A stretch of DNA of 64,000 nt. Source: Succiniclasticum ruminis DSM 9236 (GTDB lineage: Bacteria; Bacillota; Negativicutes; Acidaminococcales; Acidaminococcaceae). The notes below the pieces were generated by a model, which was not told the DNA's origin, did not search any database, and saw nothing but the letters and a program-made list of their open reading frames with translations. Shown piece after piece: positions 36,312 through 44,963 of the stretch; the first letter of the stretch is position 1; every line of letters begins with the position of its first letter. The DNA lies in contig NZ_FONL01000002.1 in NCBI RefSeq assembly GCF_900112895.1, positions 62,001-126,000 of the forward strand, written 5' to 3'. A program made the position numbers and the translations under genes.

Positions 36312-36926
36312 ATGAATTATCTGTTAACCGCCGGCGGTTTCCTGCTGGGGTATGTGTTTGGTTCTATACCTTGCGGATTATGGCTGGTGCAGGCATTTCA
36401 CGGAATTGATATCCGAAAATACGGAAGCGGTAATATCGGAACGACAAATGTCTTCCGCACAGTCGGACCGAAAACAGCGGCCGCCGTATTGGCAGGGGAT
36501 ATGATGAAAGGTATATTGGCTTTACATATCATTTCTAAGTTTTCTGCAGACCCGGTTATTGTGGCAGTGACTGCACTGGGCGCGTTACTGGGACATAACT
36601 ATTCGCTGTTTCTCGGTTTTAAAGGCGGAAAGGGCGTAGCGACCGGCCTGGGATTGTTTCTGTATATGCTTCCCTGGGGAGCGGCGGCCGGACTTTGTGT
36701 ATGGATTATCATTGTCCTGATAACCCGTTATGTATCCCTGGGTTCTGTAATTGCAGCAATTGTCGCCGCATCGGCCGGATGGTATCTTAACTATCCCGCG
36801 CCCTTTGCTGTATTCGGAACACTGGCATGCCTGTTTGTCATAATCCGCCACAAGGATAATATCAGACGGTTATTAAATGGGACTGAAAGTAAAATCAAAC
36901 CCGGTCATCTGAATGACAATAAATAG
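36312..36926 (+). CDS. plsY: Acyl-phosphate:glycerol-3-phosphate acyltransferase
   Basis: 204 aa with about five membrane segments. PlsY acylates glycerol 3-phosphate from acyl-phosphate at the membrane, starting phospholipid synthesis. The loop motifs are intact: YGSGNIGTTNVFRTVGPKT and GHNYSLFLGFKGGKGVATGL. RYVSLGSVIAAI gives the third conserved loop. Ribosome site AAAGGAG. Confidence 0.96.
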   Translation: MNYLLTAGGFLLGYVFGSIPCGLWLVQAFHGIDIRKYGSGNIGTTNVFRTVGPKTAAAVLAGDMMKGILALHIISKFSADPVIVAVTALGALLGHNYSLFLGFKGGKGVATGLGLFLYMLPWGAAAGLCVWIIIVLITRYVSLGSVIAAIVAASAGWYLNYPAPFAVFGTLACLFVIIRHKDNIRRLLNGTESKIKPGHLNDNK

Positions 36927-36947
36927 TTAGAGGAAGGAGTCAGGAAC

Positions 36948-37439
36948 ATGGGACGAACCAGGAATATCGATCTCAACGCAGCAGCAAGCAAACCAGGTTA
37001 TGAAACAACATCTTTCTATCTTGTAAAAGAAGATATTTTACCGGAAGCTATTAAGAAGACCATCAAGGTGAAAGAGATCCTGAAACGTGGCGAAGCAAAA
37101 ACCATTAACGAGGCGGTAGAACGGATGAATCTTAGCCGGAGCGCTTATTATAAATATAAGGATTATGTTTTCCCGTTTTATGAAGCCAGCAGGGACAAAA
37201 TCATCACCCTTTCCTTGTTGTTGGAACATAAAGCCGGCGTACTGTCCCGTGTCCTCAACCTGATTTCGACAGATTCCGGAAACATCATGACCATCAACCA
37301 GGGAATCCCCCTTCAGGGCGTAGCCAATACTACCATTTCTATTGAAACAAAGAATATGACAGTGGATCTGGAAGCATTATTGGATAAACTGCGCATGATT
37401 GACGGTGTAAAACGGTTGGAGGTTTTAGGACAGGTGTAA
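36948..37439 (+). CDS. ACT-domain protein of the UPF0735/PheB type
   Basis: 163 aa, with GGAAGGAG upstream. The N-terminal half is basic and helical with a possible helix-turn-helix (AKTINEAVERMNLSRSAYYKY, about 48-68). The C-terminal half is an ACT domain (about 85-160) beginning ITLSLLLEHKAGVLSRVLNL with GNIMTINQGIPLQGVANTTI. Such proteins usually lie just upstream of hom, as here, and are thought to sense an amino acid. Regulation of threonine or aspartate-family flux is inference. Confidence 0.88.
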   Translation: MGRTRNIDLNAAASKPGYETTSFYLVKEDILPEAIKKTIKVKEILKRGEAKTINEAVERMNLSRSAYYKYKDYVFPFYEASRDKIITLSLLLEHKAGVLSRVLNLISTDSGNIMTINQGIPLQGVANTTISIETKNMTVDLEALLDKLRMIDGVKRLEVLGQV

Positions 37440-37549
37440 GGAGGTTGTCCTCAGTTTTTCTTTCCCGGCAAGTCTGATTCTCCGCACCGGATATTTTTAA
37501 TCATTATTTTTTTATAAAATATATTTGAGGGAGAAGGTATTAAAACATT

Positions 37550-38854
37550 ATGAAGAATACTGTTAAGATCGGCCTGTTAGGCTGTGGCACCGTCGGCGGC
37601 GGCGTGATCATCGTCCTGAACGAAAACAAAGAGGACATTGCAAGGAAAGCCGGCTGCGCCGTTGAAGTGAAGACCGTTCTGGTCCGGGATAAGTCCAAAT
37701 TAAAACCGGAAATTGAAAAATACAACATTGGATATACCGACAATCTGGACGATATTTTAAACGATCCGGAAATTGATATAGTGGTCGAACTGATCGGACG
37801 TGTGCATCCTGCCAAGGAATATATAGAAGCAGCGTTACAGCATGGCAAACATGTGGTAACCGCTAACAAAGACGTGTTGGCAGAATACGGCAAATCTCTG
37901 TTTGCGTTGGCTGCGGAAAAACAATTGGATTTCCAGTTTGAAGGCGCAGTGGGTGGCGGCATTCCTATCATTCGTCCGTTACGTTCCTGCCTCGCCGGCA
38001 ATAAAATCTCCCGCGTCATGGGCATTGTGAACGGTACTACCAACTACATGCTGACCCGGATGACCGAAGCGGGACTTTCTTACGAAAACGCTCTGAAGGA
38101 AGCTCAGGCAAAAGGTTATGCGGAATCCGATCCCACAGCGGACGTGGAAGGTATCGATGCTGCCCGCAAAATCACCGTGCTGGCCTCTCTTGCCTTCAAC
38201 ACTGCGCTGACTCTGAAAGATGTGCACATAGAAGGCATCGACAACGTAGAAGCCTGTGATATCAGTTATGCCCGTGAACTGGGATATGTAGTAAAACTGC
38301 TGGGCGTGGCCAAAAATGATCCGGAAAACGGAATTACCGCCAACGTTTATCCTGTCATGCTGCCGAAGAATCATCCGCTGGCCAGTGTAAACGATGTATA
38401 TAATGCCATCTACGTGAACGGCGACGCAGTAGGAGACGCAATGTTCATGGGCCGCGGTGCGGGCCGGCTCCCCACCGCCAGCGCGGTCTGCGGCGACATC
38501 ATCGATACAGTCCGTAACATTTGCCATAACGCCTGCGGACGTGTCTCCGGGAATCTCTTTGTTGAAAAGAAAATGTGCCCGCCCGAAAAAGAAATGGAAC
38601 CCTGCTACTTCCGGCTGCTGGTAAACGACCGGCCCGGCGTACTTGCCGCTATCGCATCCACTTTTGCCGCCCAACAGATGAGCATCGCTTCCGTAATTCA
38701 GAAAGCCGTGGTGGAAAACGGTCTGGCCGAACTGATCATCATCACCTACAAAGTCAGCAGATTAAGTCTGGATTTGTCGTTGCGCACTCTGCAGGTATTG
38801 CCTGTTGTAAAAAAGGTTTGCAGCGTGTTGCGGGTAGAGGATCCTAACTTATAA
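37550..38854 (+). CDS. hom: Homoserine dehydrogenase
   Basis: 434 aa. It reduces aspartate semialdehyde to homoserine. The Rossmann motif is GLLGCGTVGGGVIIVLNENK; the catalytic region has HVVTANKDVLAEYG, FEGAVGGGIPIIRPLRSCL and GIVNGTTNYMLTRM with KAQAKGYAESDPTADVEGID-like sequence. The C-terminal ACT domain (about 360-434, YFRLLVNDRPGVLAAIAS) marks the feedback-controlled form. It precedes thrB with a 78-base gap. Confidence 0.96.
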   Translation: MKNTVKIGLLGCGTVGGGVIIVLNENKEDIARKAGCAVEVKTVLVRDKSKLKPEIEKYNIGYTDNLDDILNDPEIDIVVELIGRVHPAKEYIEAALQHGKHVVTANKDVLAEYGKSLFALAAEKQLDFQFEGAVGGGIPIIRPLRSCLAGNKISRVMGIVNGTTNYMLTRMTEAGLSYENALKEAQAKGYAESDPTADVEGIDAARKITVLASLAFNTALTLKDVHIEGIDNVEACDISYARELGYVVKLLGVAKNDPENGITANVYPVMLPKNHPLASVNDVYNAIYVNGDAVGDAMFMGRGAGRLPTASAVCGDIIDTVRNICHNACGRVSGNLFVEKKMCPPEKEMEPCYFRLLVNDRPGVLAAIASTFAAQQMSIASVIQKAVVENGLAELIIITYKVSRLSLDLSLRTLQVLPVVKKVCSVLRVEDPNL

Positions 38855-38932
38855 AAAGCTGTCTGGTTGTATTATTCAGGCCGTTTCGTAAAAAATATTA
38901 TTCCGCCTGACTACAGGTATGATTGGAGAATT

Positions 38933-39862
38933 ATGAAAAAATCTGTTACCGTCCGGGTACCGGCTACCTCTGCAAACTGCGGTCCCGGTTTCGACAGCCT
39001 CGGGCTGGCATTAACGCTATATAATGAATTCACCTTTACCGTCTCTGATGAGCAATACGGCTTTTCCCTGAAAGTGGAAGGGGAAGGCAAAGACAGTTTT
39101 CACGCATCCGGGCGTAATATGGCATTTGCGTCGTTCCTGTCCCTCTGGAATAAATTGACAGACCACAGGCGTATCGGGCTTGACGTACAGATGAAAAACC
39201 AGGTTCCCAAAAGCCGGGGACTGGGAAGCAGTTCAACGGCCATTGTGGCCGGTGTAACAGCCGCCAGCATATTGAGCGGCGCCAATCTGACCCAGGATGA
39301 AATATTACAGGAAGCCAATAAACTGGAAGGGCATCCGGACAACGTTGCACCTGCCATCTACGGTGGTTTTACCATCAGTTTTCAGGAAAACGGCGTGGCT
39401 CATACCCTGCGAACCATCCCTAAAATGCCCCTGCAGTTTATCGCAGTAGTGCCGGACATGCAGCTTTCCACACATCTGGCGCGGGAAGCGATTCCAAAAG
39501 TTATCGCCCATCCCGATGCGGTGTTCAATGCTTCCCGTACTGCTTTGCTGACAGCCGCTTTGCTGGAAGACCGTCCGGAATTGCTGGAGTTTGCGCTGGA
39601 AGACAAATTGCACCAGCCATACCGGGCGAAACTTATTCCGGGGCTGCCTGAAGTGTTTGCTGCAGGAAAAGCAGCCGGAGCATATCAATGCATCATCAGC
39701 GGATCCGGTTCTACGTTGCTGGCATACGCTTCGCCGGAAAAAGACGGGGACGCTATCGGAAAAGCTATGGTAGGCGCCTTCGCTTCCTGCGGACAGACAG
39801 CAGTCTATCATATTCTGCAACTGAACACCAAAGGAACAGAAGTTTTACATGTTGAACTGTAA
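38933..39862 (+). CDS. thrB: Homoserine kinase
   Basis: 309 aa from the ATG at 38933, eight bases after GGAG; the longer frame to 38867 lacks homology. ThrB is a GHMP kinase that makes O-phosphohomoserine for ThrC. Motif 1 is VRVPATSANCGPGFDSLGLA, motif 2 is VPKSRGLGSSSTAIVAGV, and motif 3 is YQCIISGSGSTLLAY. With the ACT protein and hom it forms a threonine unit; thrC itself is 32 kb upstream. Confidence 0.96.
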   Translation: MKKSVTVRVPATSANCGPGFDSLGLALTLYNEFTFTVSDEQYGFSLKVEGEGKDSFHASGRNMAFASFLSLWNKLTDHRRIGLDVQMKNQVPKSRGLGSSSTAIVAGVTAASILSGANLTQDEILQEANKLEGHPDNVAPAIYGGFTISFQENGVAHTLRTIPKMPLQFIAVVPDMQLSTHLAREAIPKVIAHPDAVFNASRTALLTAALLEDRPELLEFALEDKLHQPYRAKLIPGLPEVFAAGKAAGAYQCIISGSGSTLLAYASPEKDGDAIGKAMVGAFASCGQTAVYHILQLNTKGTEVLHVEL

Positions 39863-39945
39863 AGTTTTTCGCGGCAGTGTTTTGGGTGCTGTTTCTGTAT
39901 TAATTGTTTTTTATTAATGTTGCCGTTGTATAGTATAAAAAGTGG

Positions 39946-39974
39946 TTGACAGAAACGCATTTCTATACTAAAAT
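39946..39974 (+). promoter_or_regulatory. tRNA-Pro promoter
   Basis: TTGACA (39946-39951), 17 bases, TAAAAT (39969-39974). The start would fall a few bases before the mature tRNA. Confidence 0.75.
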
Positions 39975-39986
39975 ATCCTATGTATT

Positions 39987-40063
39987 CGGGGCGTGGCTCA
40001 GCTTGGTAGAGCGCTTCCTTGGGGTGGAAGAGGTCGCTAGTTCAAATCTAGTCGCTCCGACCA
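39987..40063 (+). tRNA. tRNA-Pro (anticodon GGG), CCA encoded
   Basis: 77 bases. Acceptor CGGGGCG pairs with CGCTCCG (one G-T), discriminator A60 position then CCA. The anticodon stem CTTCC/GGAAG holds the loop TTGGGGT, so the anticodon is GGG (reads CCC/CCU). The T-arm is CTAG-TTCAAAT-CTAG with GTTCAAATC. Its 3' end borders foreign DNA with an integrase gene 155 bases away, the usual tRNA attachment layout. Confidence 0.96.
40040..40063 (+). other. Probable attachment site (left end) in the tRNA-Pro 3' end
   Basis: Tyrosine integrases that lie beside a tRNA gene usually recombine in its T-arm/3' end and restore it on entry. The T-arm and acceptor 3' strand here would be the core. No second copy of this sequence was found in the window, so the other end must lie beyond 64000 or the core is very short. 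Confidence 0.5.
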
Positions 40064-40075
40064 ATTAAAAAAACG

Positions 40076-40113
40076 TTGGGAATCCGCATAATAAGCGGGT
40101 TCCCAATTTTTTT
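40076..40113 (+). terminator. Terminator after tRNA-Pro
   Basis: TTGGGAATCCGC (40076-40087), seven-base loop, GCGGGTTCCCAA (40095-40106) with one wobble, seven T. Confidence 0.9.
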
Positions 40114-40217
40114 ATATTGCCGTAATAATAAGTGCAATTTAAACCGATTCAACCTATAAAGTATAGGTCGTACCAAATTTCGTACTTTTTTTGTACCAGA
40201 CTACGCATGGTTGACGC

Positions 40218-41456
40218 TTATTCTTCGTTTAAAACTGACTCAGCTTTCTCAAATCCTTCCTTGGAAAGAGATGCATAAATATTAAGAGTTGTAGCCGTCT
40301 TGGAATGTCCAAGCAGCCTGGAAATCGTTTTTATGTCCACACCTTTGACAAGCAGGTACGTGGTGAAGAAATGCCGCAGACCGTGGGGTGTGACACGTTC
40401 AAAGCCATACCTTATCCTGTATTTCCTGAGCCAGTGGCTGAAGGAATCCGGGTAGGGAAGGCTGCCGTCTTCCTGTTTCACAATCACATATTTCTGTACC
40501 TTCACAAGATCCGGACGCTGTTTCGTCCAGGCCTCGAAGGACGCTTCGCAGTATTCCTTCCAGTAACGGAGCATATCCAGTACCTTGCCTGGCATAATCA
40601 CCTTGCGCATACTGCTGCGCGTTTTGGTCTCTTTCGCAACACGGCCTTTCCCGGTAACCCTGACCTCCGCTTTCCTGATGTGTATCCGTTTGTTGTCAAA
40701 ATCAATGTCGTCCCATGTCAGGGCAAGTATTTCCTCCGTGCGCAGTCCGCACCACGTTATAAGGTTTATGAAAACCTTGTAATGGTATCTGACATCCTCG
40801 TTCCGGTTAATATGGTTGATGAAACCGATAATATCCTCTATGTCAGGGATCTCCACCTGACTGTACGGATCCTTGGGAAGCCTTGTCATACGGTTGGTGA
40901 CCGTATCCGTCAGGTAGCCTTTCCTGTCCGCCCACCTGATTGCCTGTATCAGAAGGGACTGGATCCTGTAGGTGGTATTCCTGCTCAGTTTGCGTATCTC
41001 GGAGCCGTCCGAACCCCGTATATAGCTGACTTCCTCATCATGACGGTTTGTGGATTCCGCCAGTTCCCTTGAAAAGGCGTCCAAGCGCTGCAATGTGAGT
41101 TCACTGATGGTCCGGTTGGCAAAGGCCTCATCGATGCGTGGTCGGCGGTTGTTGTAATTCTCTATGGTCTTGGCTGCACGTCCCGCCAGTTTCATATCCT
41201 CTATATACAGGTCCAGCAGTTCGGAGACAGTCATTTTACGGCTGTCCATTTCTTTTTTCGTCATGGGGTTCTCGTTTTGGACTTCGACGATGAACTGCCG
41301 CAGCATGCGTTCCGCGGCAGCCTTGCTGTTCGCCCTTACACGTCTGCTGCGGGTGTGGGTGACCCCGTCAGCATCCTCTTTTGTATAAACACGCAGGTCG
41401 TACCTTCCGTCACCATAATCCCTGATTTTTGTCCTGATCCGTTTTTTTTCCCTCAT
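40218..41456 (-). CDS. int: Tyrosine recombinase/integrase
   Basis: 412 aa, ribosome site GGGAGAT. The N-terminal part is an arm-binding-like domain (about 10-60), then a SAM-like core-binding domain (about 75-180), then the catalytic domain (about 205-400). Catalytic residues: R239 in WCGLRTEEILALTW, H358 and R361 in TPHGLRHFF, H384 in LLGHSKTATT, and the nucleophile Y394 in LNIYASL. The gene points towards tRNA-Pro. Excision with the upstream xis-like gene is expected. The terminator between them suggests that int is not simply co-expressed with the operon above. Confidence 0.95.
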   Translation of the reverse strand: MREKKRIRTKIRDYGDGRYDLRVYTKEDADGVTHTRSRRVRANSKAAAERMLRQFIVEVQNENPMTKKEMDSRKMTVSELLDLYIEDMKLAGRAAKTIENYNNRRPRIDEAFANRTISELTLQRLDAFSRELAESTNRHDEEVSYIRGSDGSEIRKLSRNTTYRIQSLLIQAIRWADRKGYLTDTVTNRMTRLPKDPYSQVEIPDIEDIIGFINHINRNEDVRYHYKVFINLITWCGLRTEEILALTWDDIDFDNKRIHIRKAEVRVTGKGRVAKETKTRSSMRKVIMPGKVLDMLRYWKEYCEASFEAWTKQRPDLVKVQKYVIVKQEDGSLPYPDSFSHWLRKYRIRYGFERVTPHGLRHFFTTYLLVKGVDIKTISRLLGHSKTATTLNIYASLSKEGFEKAESVLNEE

Positions 41457-41478
41457 AATATCTCCCGGTGTAACAAAA

Positions 41479-41502
41479 GCCCCACAGGTAATCCTGTGGG
41501 GC
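41479..41502 (-). terminator. Terminator between xis-like gene and int
   Basis: GCCCCACAGG (41479-41488), four-base loop, CCTGTGGGGC (41493-41502). On the - strand it is followed by TTTTGTT. It ends the relaxase/xis operon before int, which must then use readthrough or its own promoter. Confidence 0.8.
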
Positions 41503-41510
41503 CTGTTGTT

Positions 41511-41906
41511 TCAAATCGCCTTCATACGCTTGAAATGCGCTATTTTTTCCCGTCTCGGCTCCTTGATCATGGACACGTCCAGTGATTCCGGCAGTTCAAC
41601 CTCGGGAACTTCTGCTTCTTCATTACCGTTTTCCGCACCGTCTTCTGTACCGGCAAAGGTTTTCGAATGTTTCCTGAAAAACTCGTCCACCATGGGCAGG
41701 TAGTAATAAATACAGTGCATGCCCTCCAGCATTAAATACTTCAGCCCGTAATTCTTGCGCAGAAGCGTTATGAAGTACGTGGATGTACCGAGATATTCCG
41801 CCAGCCGTTTCTCGTTCATTATGAGGCCAACAGGGGCGTTTGCGGGGGTCTTTTCCAACGGAAGGATGTTTGCCGCAATTTCATTCACAATTGTTGTTTC
41901 GTTCAT
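41511..41906 (-). CDS. Putative excisionase-like DNA-binding protein
   Basis: 131 aa. Residues 30-80 (MNEKRLAEYLGTSTYFITLL then MHCIYYYLPMVDEFFRKHS) have the winged-helix pattern of excisionases and MerR-like HTH proteins: a helix-turn-helix, a short wing, then a polar helix. The acidic Glu/Pro-rich tail (about 85-112) is low complexity. The start overlaps the upstream stop by one base (TAATG). Its place next to int supports an Xis role, which is inference. No close family is recognised. Confidence 0.6.
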   Translation of the reverse strand: MNETTIVNEIAANILPLEKTPANAPVGLIMNEKRLAEYLGTSTYFITLLRKNYGLKYLMLEGMHCIYYYLPMVDEFFRKHSKTFAGTEDGAENGNEEAEVPEVELPESLDVSMIKEPRREKIAHFKRMKAI

Positions 41907-42445
41907 TATCTGTCACCCCTGTCCTCTATGTTTTTTACCATAATGCGCCAGTTTTTCTTGTTCAGCAGCGGAAACCTTTTAGAGGGATTCATTTTGCAGC
42001 ATTCGTTGTACGCCCAGTTGATCGCTTCATCGAAGCTTGTAAAGTTTTCAACTACCACTGTAGGCGCGTGAAAGAACTGCTTGCCCCGTTCATAGTCGTT
42101 GGAATTGGTGTAGGCGGCATAGCTGTACATATCGGCAACAGCGATTATAACCCGTCTGGGCACTGGCGGGGGATCTGACTGACGGACCGGAACCGCATTG
42201 GACTGGTTGCGACTGTTATCGGCAATCATATTTATTCCGTTGTTTTGTTTTCCCAAAGCCTGACCAATGCGGATACCGTTTTCCATTGATTCCTTCAGGG
42301 CCTTGGGATATTTCTCCATAACCTCGGCAAAATTGATTACAACCTTGACCTCGGCATTCTTCATATCTTCCGGGGTTATCAGGGTAACCTTGTTGTTGTT
42401 CTCGTCGTAATAATAATTGGTATTTTCGTTGATTGTGTTACTCAT
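41906..42445 (-). CDS. Hypothetical protein of the mobilization operon, 179 aa
   Basis: I take the ATG at 42445, which follows GGGAGGAATATACC and overlaps the relaxase stop by ATGA. The N-terminal third is Asn/Tyr-rich (MSNTINENTNYYYDENNNK). A segment with PEDMKNAEVKVVINFAEVM follows, then a Pro-rich linker and a C-terminal folded part (about 110-175) with FTSFDEAINWAYNECCKMNP. I do not recognise it. Coupling to the relaxase suggests a role in transfer or replication. Confidence 0.7.
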   Translation of the reverse strand: MSNTINENTNYYYDENNNKVTLITPEDMKNAEVKVVINFAEVMEKYPKALKESMENGIRIGQALGKQNNGINMIADNSRNQSNAVPVRQSDPPPVPRRVIIAVADMYSYAAYTNSNDYERGKQFFHAPTVVVENFTSFDEAINWAYNECCKMNPSKRFPLLNKKNWRIMVKNIEDRGDR

Positions 42446-43308
42446 GGTATATTCCTCCCATTTTTTAAATTCAGGCCAAATTCCAGGCCCGTTATAAACA
42501 TTTCCCTGCAGTCCTCCCGGTAATCTTCCCAGATCCGGGACACCGAGAGATTCTGCTTTAGGTAAGGCACACATTCCTGCGTGCCTGAAAGCCGGTCATA
42601 CGGCTGTAATACCATTGTATTACACAGCTGATATCGGTTTCCCGGGGCAGGGTATGCAGCCCCATACCCGGCGGCTGTCGGTAAGTAAAAAACGCAGCCG
42701 TAGTCTGTATTGCCATCGCCGTTCCCTGCCTTTATGCTGCTTCCGTCAATTTTCAGTACCTTCCTTCTCCGGTATTTTCTTCTCAGCAGGAGAGGGAAGC
42801 CTTTCTCTTTGGCCAGCGTATCATAATAATTTTTCAGTTCTTCCAGATCTGACGGCGATTGGCTGAACTGATGCCCGTCCCACGGCGACGTGCAGCAGAG
42901 AAGGGCGTGGGAATGCGGATGTTTCGTGTTCGTGTGGACTGCGAACATATAAGGGTAGCCCCTGGGATCTGACAGATGGTCCAGAACCTTCCGGGTAAAT
43001 TCCATCATCGCTTTTTCTTCCAGCCAGCTGTCGCCGAAGGAAAATACAAAATGCTTGAACAAGCGTGTATCAGGCGGCTTGTGAAAACGTTCCGTAATAG
43101 ATTTCAGATGTTCCACAGGGTCGTTTCTGCTAAGGCCTGAATAATGCTGCAGGTACTGATTGGTAGCCCTTGGGCTGGTAATGTATTTCAGGCTCTTCTC
43201 AAACCGCTGTAGATTTGCGTTTTTGTAATTAATGGCAACTAGGATCGCGGGGTTTCGTTTTGCGAATCCGGGATCCCCGATGCCAGGTTTTGGCAGCACA
43301 GTTTCCAT
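42442..43308 (-). CDS. Relaxase, MOBP-like
   Basis: 288 aa from the ATG at 43308, which has a very good AAGGAGGTG site; it overlaps the ribbon-helix-helix gene by about 70 bases in another frame. The metal-binding histidine motif is clear: H125, then H130, H132 and H134 in AVHTNTKHPHSHALL. An upstream tyrosine-containing segment (KYITSPRATNQYLQHYSGLS, about 41-60) may carry the nicking tyrosine. Relaxases nick oriT and lead DNA transfer. The protein is short and has no helicase or primase domain, as in small mobilizable elements that borrow a conjugation machine. No type IV secretion genes are in the window. Confidence 0.8.
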   Translation of the reverse strand: METVLPKPGIGDPGFAKRNPAILVAINYKNANLQRFEKSLKYITSPRATNQYLQHYSGLSRNDPVEHLKSITERFHKPPDTRLFKHFVFSFGDSWLEEKAMMEFTRKVLDHLSDPRGYPYMFAVHTNTKHPHSHALLCCTSPWDGHQFSQSPSDLEELKNYYDTLAKEKGFPLLLRRKYRRRKVLKIDGSSIKAGNGDGNTDYGCVFYLPTAAGYGAAYPAPGNRYQLCNTMVLQPYDRLSGTQECVPYLKQNLSVSRIWEDYREDCREMFITGLEFGLNLKNGRNIP

Positions 43309-43589
43309 AACACTTTCACCTCCTTCCGGATGACGAGGTTGGTCTGGTAATCGTCGGCCGCATCGTCATTGTCGACAAGATAATAAAGGTACCGTATTTG
43401 TTTCAGCACATCCTGAGAAGCGAGTACGCCCGGCGATGGGGCACCCTGATTATCGTTGGATATGCGGGATTCCAGCGCCTCGCGTACCAGCGTTGAAATG
43501 GAAATACTGCTCAGATCAGCATATTTTTTAGCTTTCTCCTTCAGTTCCAGAGGTATGCGGACGCTGATTGCGACGTCATGATCCATCAC
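43239..43589 (-). CDS. Ribbon-helix-helix mobilization accessory protein
   Basis: 116 aa. The first 45 residues (DHDVAISVRIPLELKEKAKK then SSISISTLVREALESRI) are a typical Arc/MetJ ribbon-helix-helix DNA-binding unit. The helical remainder may contact the relaxase. Such proteins (MobC or nikA type) bind oriT and regulate the operon. It lies directly upstream of the relaxase, and the 70-base overlap ties their translation. The oriT itself is not identified. Confidence 0.8.
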   Translation of the reverse strand: MMDHDVAISVRIPLELKEKAKKYADLSSISISTLVREALESRISNDNQGAPSPGVLASQDVLKQIRYLYYLVDNDDAADDYQTNLVIRKEVKVLWKLCCQNLASGIPDSQNETPRS

Positions 43590-44963
43590 TTAAAACCTCT
43601 GCACCAATTTCAGACCGACTACGCAGGCCCTGGGATTCTTGTCGCCGTAAAGGCGCGCGCGTTTTTTTGAAAAGCCGTACTCCATCAGCTGCCCGCTGAA
43701 GATATCGTCCGGGACCGCACGGATGCCTGCATCATCGCAAAACTGCTTGTAACGGTTGTACAATTCTTTAGAGTAAACGGCTGCACCGTCCGACCTGATG
43801 ACACACGTCGCATCATTAATAAACGCTGACACGGAATTGGTCATCAGGCTGTAGTTTTCAATAATCGCCCTGGTTTCCGGGTCATCCGTGAACTGATAGT
43901 TGTTGCTTACGATGTCCCGGCCCTTGATTATCGCAAGAGACATGATCGCGTCCCGTTCCTGCCACAGACGGTCATCCAGATCAAGAACCCATTGCTCACG
44001 GGGAATTGTCTCGCCAAACTTCAGGACCTGCAACCGCTGAAGCAGGGCGCCCCCGTGGTCCAGCTCGACCGGCAACGGCATGACATTGCTTGCGAACATC
44101 GCCTTGATGTTAGGCCTGAGCACGAACGACGGTTTGTTTTTTTCTTCCGCGACGATTTCCTCGCCAGACAGCACTTTTTTAAGAATGTCCAGATTTTCAA
44201 TGCTGCGGCCCAGCTCGTCGTTCAAGATGTAGTTCGTGTGCATCAGCATGGAAGAACGGAAACGCTGGCCAAGATCTGAGAAGCGGAGCGGGGAGTAGTT
44301 ATCATCACCGACAAAACGTTTCACGAAGTTCAGAAGACGCGATTTTCCGCAGTTTGCAGGCCCCAACAGAATAAAGGCTTTCTTGGCGCCGCTAAGATTG
44401 GAAATCATGTACGTCATCATCTGGCAAAGTAACGCGAGTTTTTTTTCCTTGTCCGGCGGCAGCGTGGAATCAAGATCAATGCCAAGACTCAGCCTGAGAT
44501 AATTCCGAAAGTCCGGAACCTGCTTCCAGCCGGCTTTTTCAATGAAAGAAAAGTCCGCGGCCCACGGTACAAAATCCTTTTTGCCGAAATCCGACAGTTC
44601 CAGCGTACGAAGATCCAAACATTTCCCGCCAATCATCGGCAGCAAGAAATCTTCCAGCGTACAGGCAGGCAGTCTGAAAACGGGATCCGTAAAGAGCGCA
44701 TCCAGGATTTCATTGCATACAGCGATAATTTCCTTGCGCTTTGCCGGGGAGTACTTGAACTCCGAAGCGTTGCGGTCAACGGGCAGGTAATCCTGCAACA
44801 GAGCTGGCAACGCGGATTTCTTTTTGTATCGGTCCCATACCATGGAAACCGCGTTAAAGCGGTACAGGTAAAAATTATCCGTACGGTAGTTGTCGTTCGC
44901 TTCAATCTCGGTCAGGAAGGCGTTTACAAGTCTTTCAATACTGCTTCTGTCTTCTTTTTCCAT
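43590..44963 (-). CDS. SF3/D5-type helicase-primase of mobile elements
   Basis: 457 aa from the ATG at 44963 after AAAGGTGG. The C-terminal ATPase has Walker A LLGPANCGKSRL (about 200-211), Walker B-like NYILNDELGRSI, and FASNVMPLPVE with the SF3 sensor region. The N-terminal part (about 60-170) matches the D5 N-terminal style, including LPMIGGKCLDLRTLE. These enzymes open and unwind the origin in phages, P4-like satellites and plasmids. No separate primase motif is seen. It is the first gene of the - strand operon, so autonomous replication of the element after excision is likely. Confidence 0.85.
   Translation of the reverse strand: MEKEDRSSIERLVNAFLTEIEANDNYRTDNFYLYRFNAVSMVWDRYKKKSALPALLQDYLPVDRNASEFKYSPAKRKEIIAVCNEILDALFTDPVFRLPACTLEDFLLPMIGGKCLDLRTLELSDFGKKDFVPWAADFSFIEKAGWKQVPDFRNYLRLSLGIDLDSTLPPDKEKKLALLCQMMTYMISNLSGAKKAFILLGPANCGKSRLLNFVKRFVGDDNYSPLRFSDLGQRFRSSMLMHTNYILNDELGRSIENLDILKKVLSGEEIVAEEKNKPSFVLRPNIKAMFASNVMPLPVELDHGGALLQRLQVLKFGETIPREQWVLDLDDRLWQERDAIMSLAIIKGRDIVSNNYQFTDDPETRAIIENYSLMTNSVSAFINDATCVIRSDGAAVYSKELYNRYKQFCDDAGIRAVPDDIFSGQLMEYGFSKKRARLYGDKNPRACVVGLKLVQRF

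Noticed and set aside
37440-37549. T-box or threonine attenuator before hom
   Set aside because: Only a weak GGAGG/CCTC hairpin is present, no T-box sequence or threonine-rich leader peptide.
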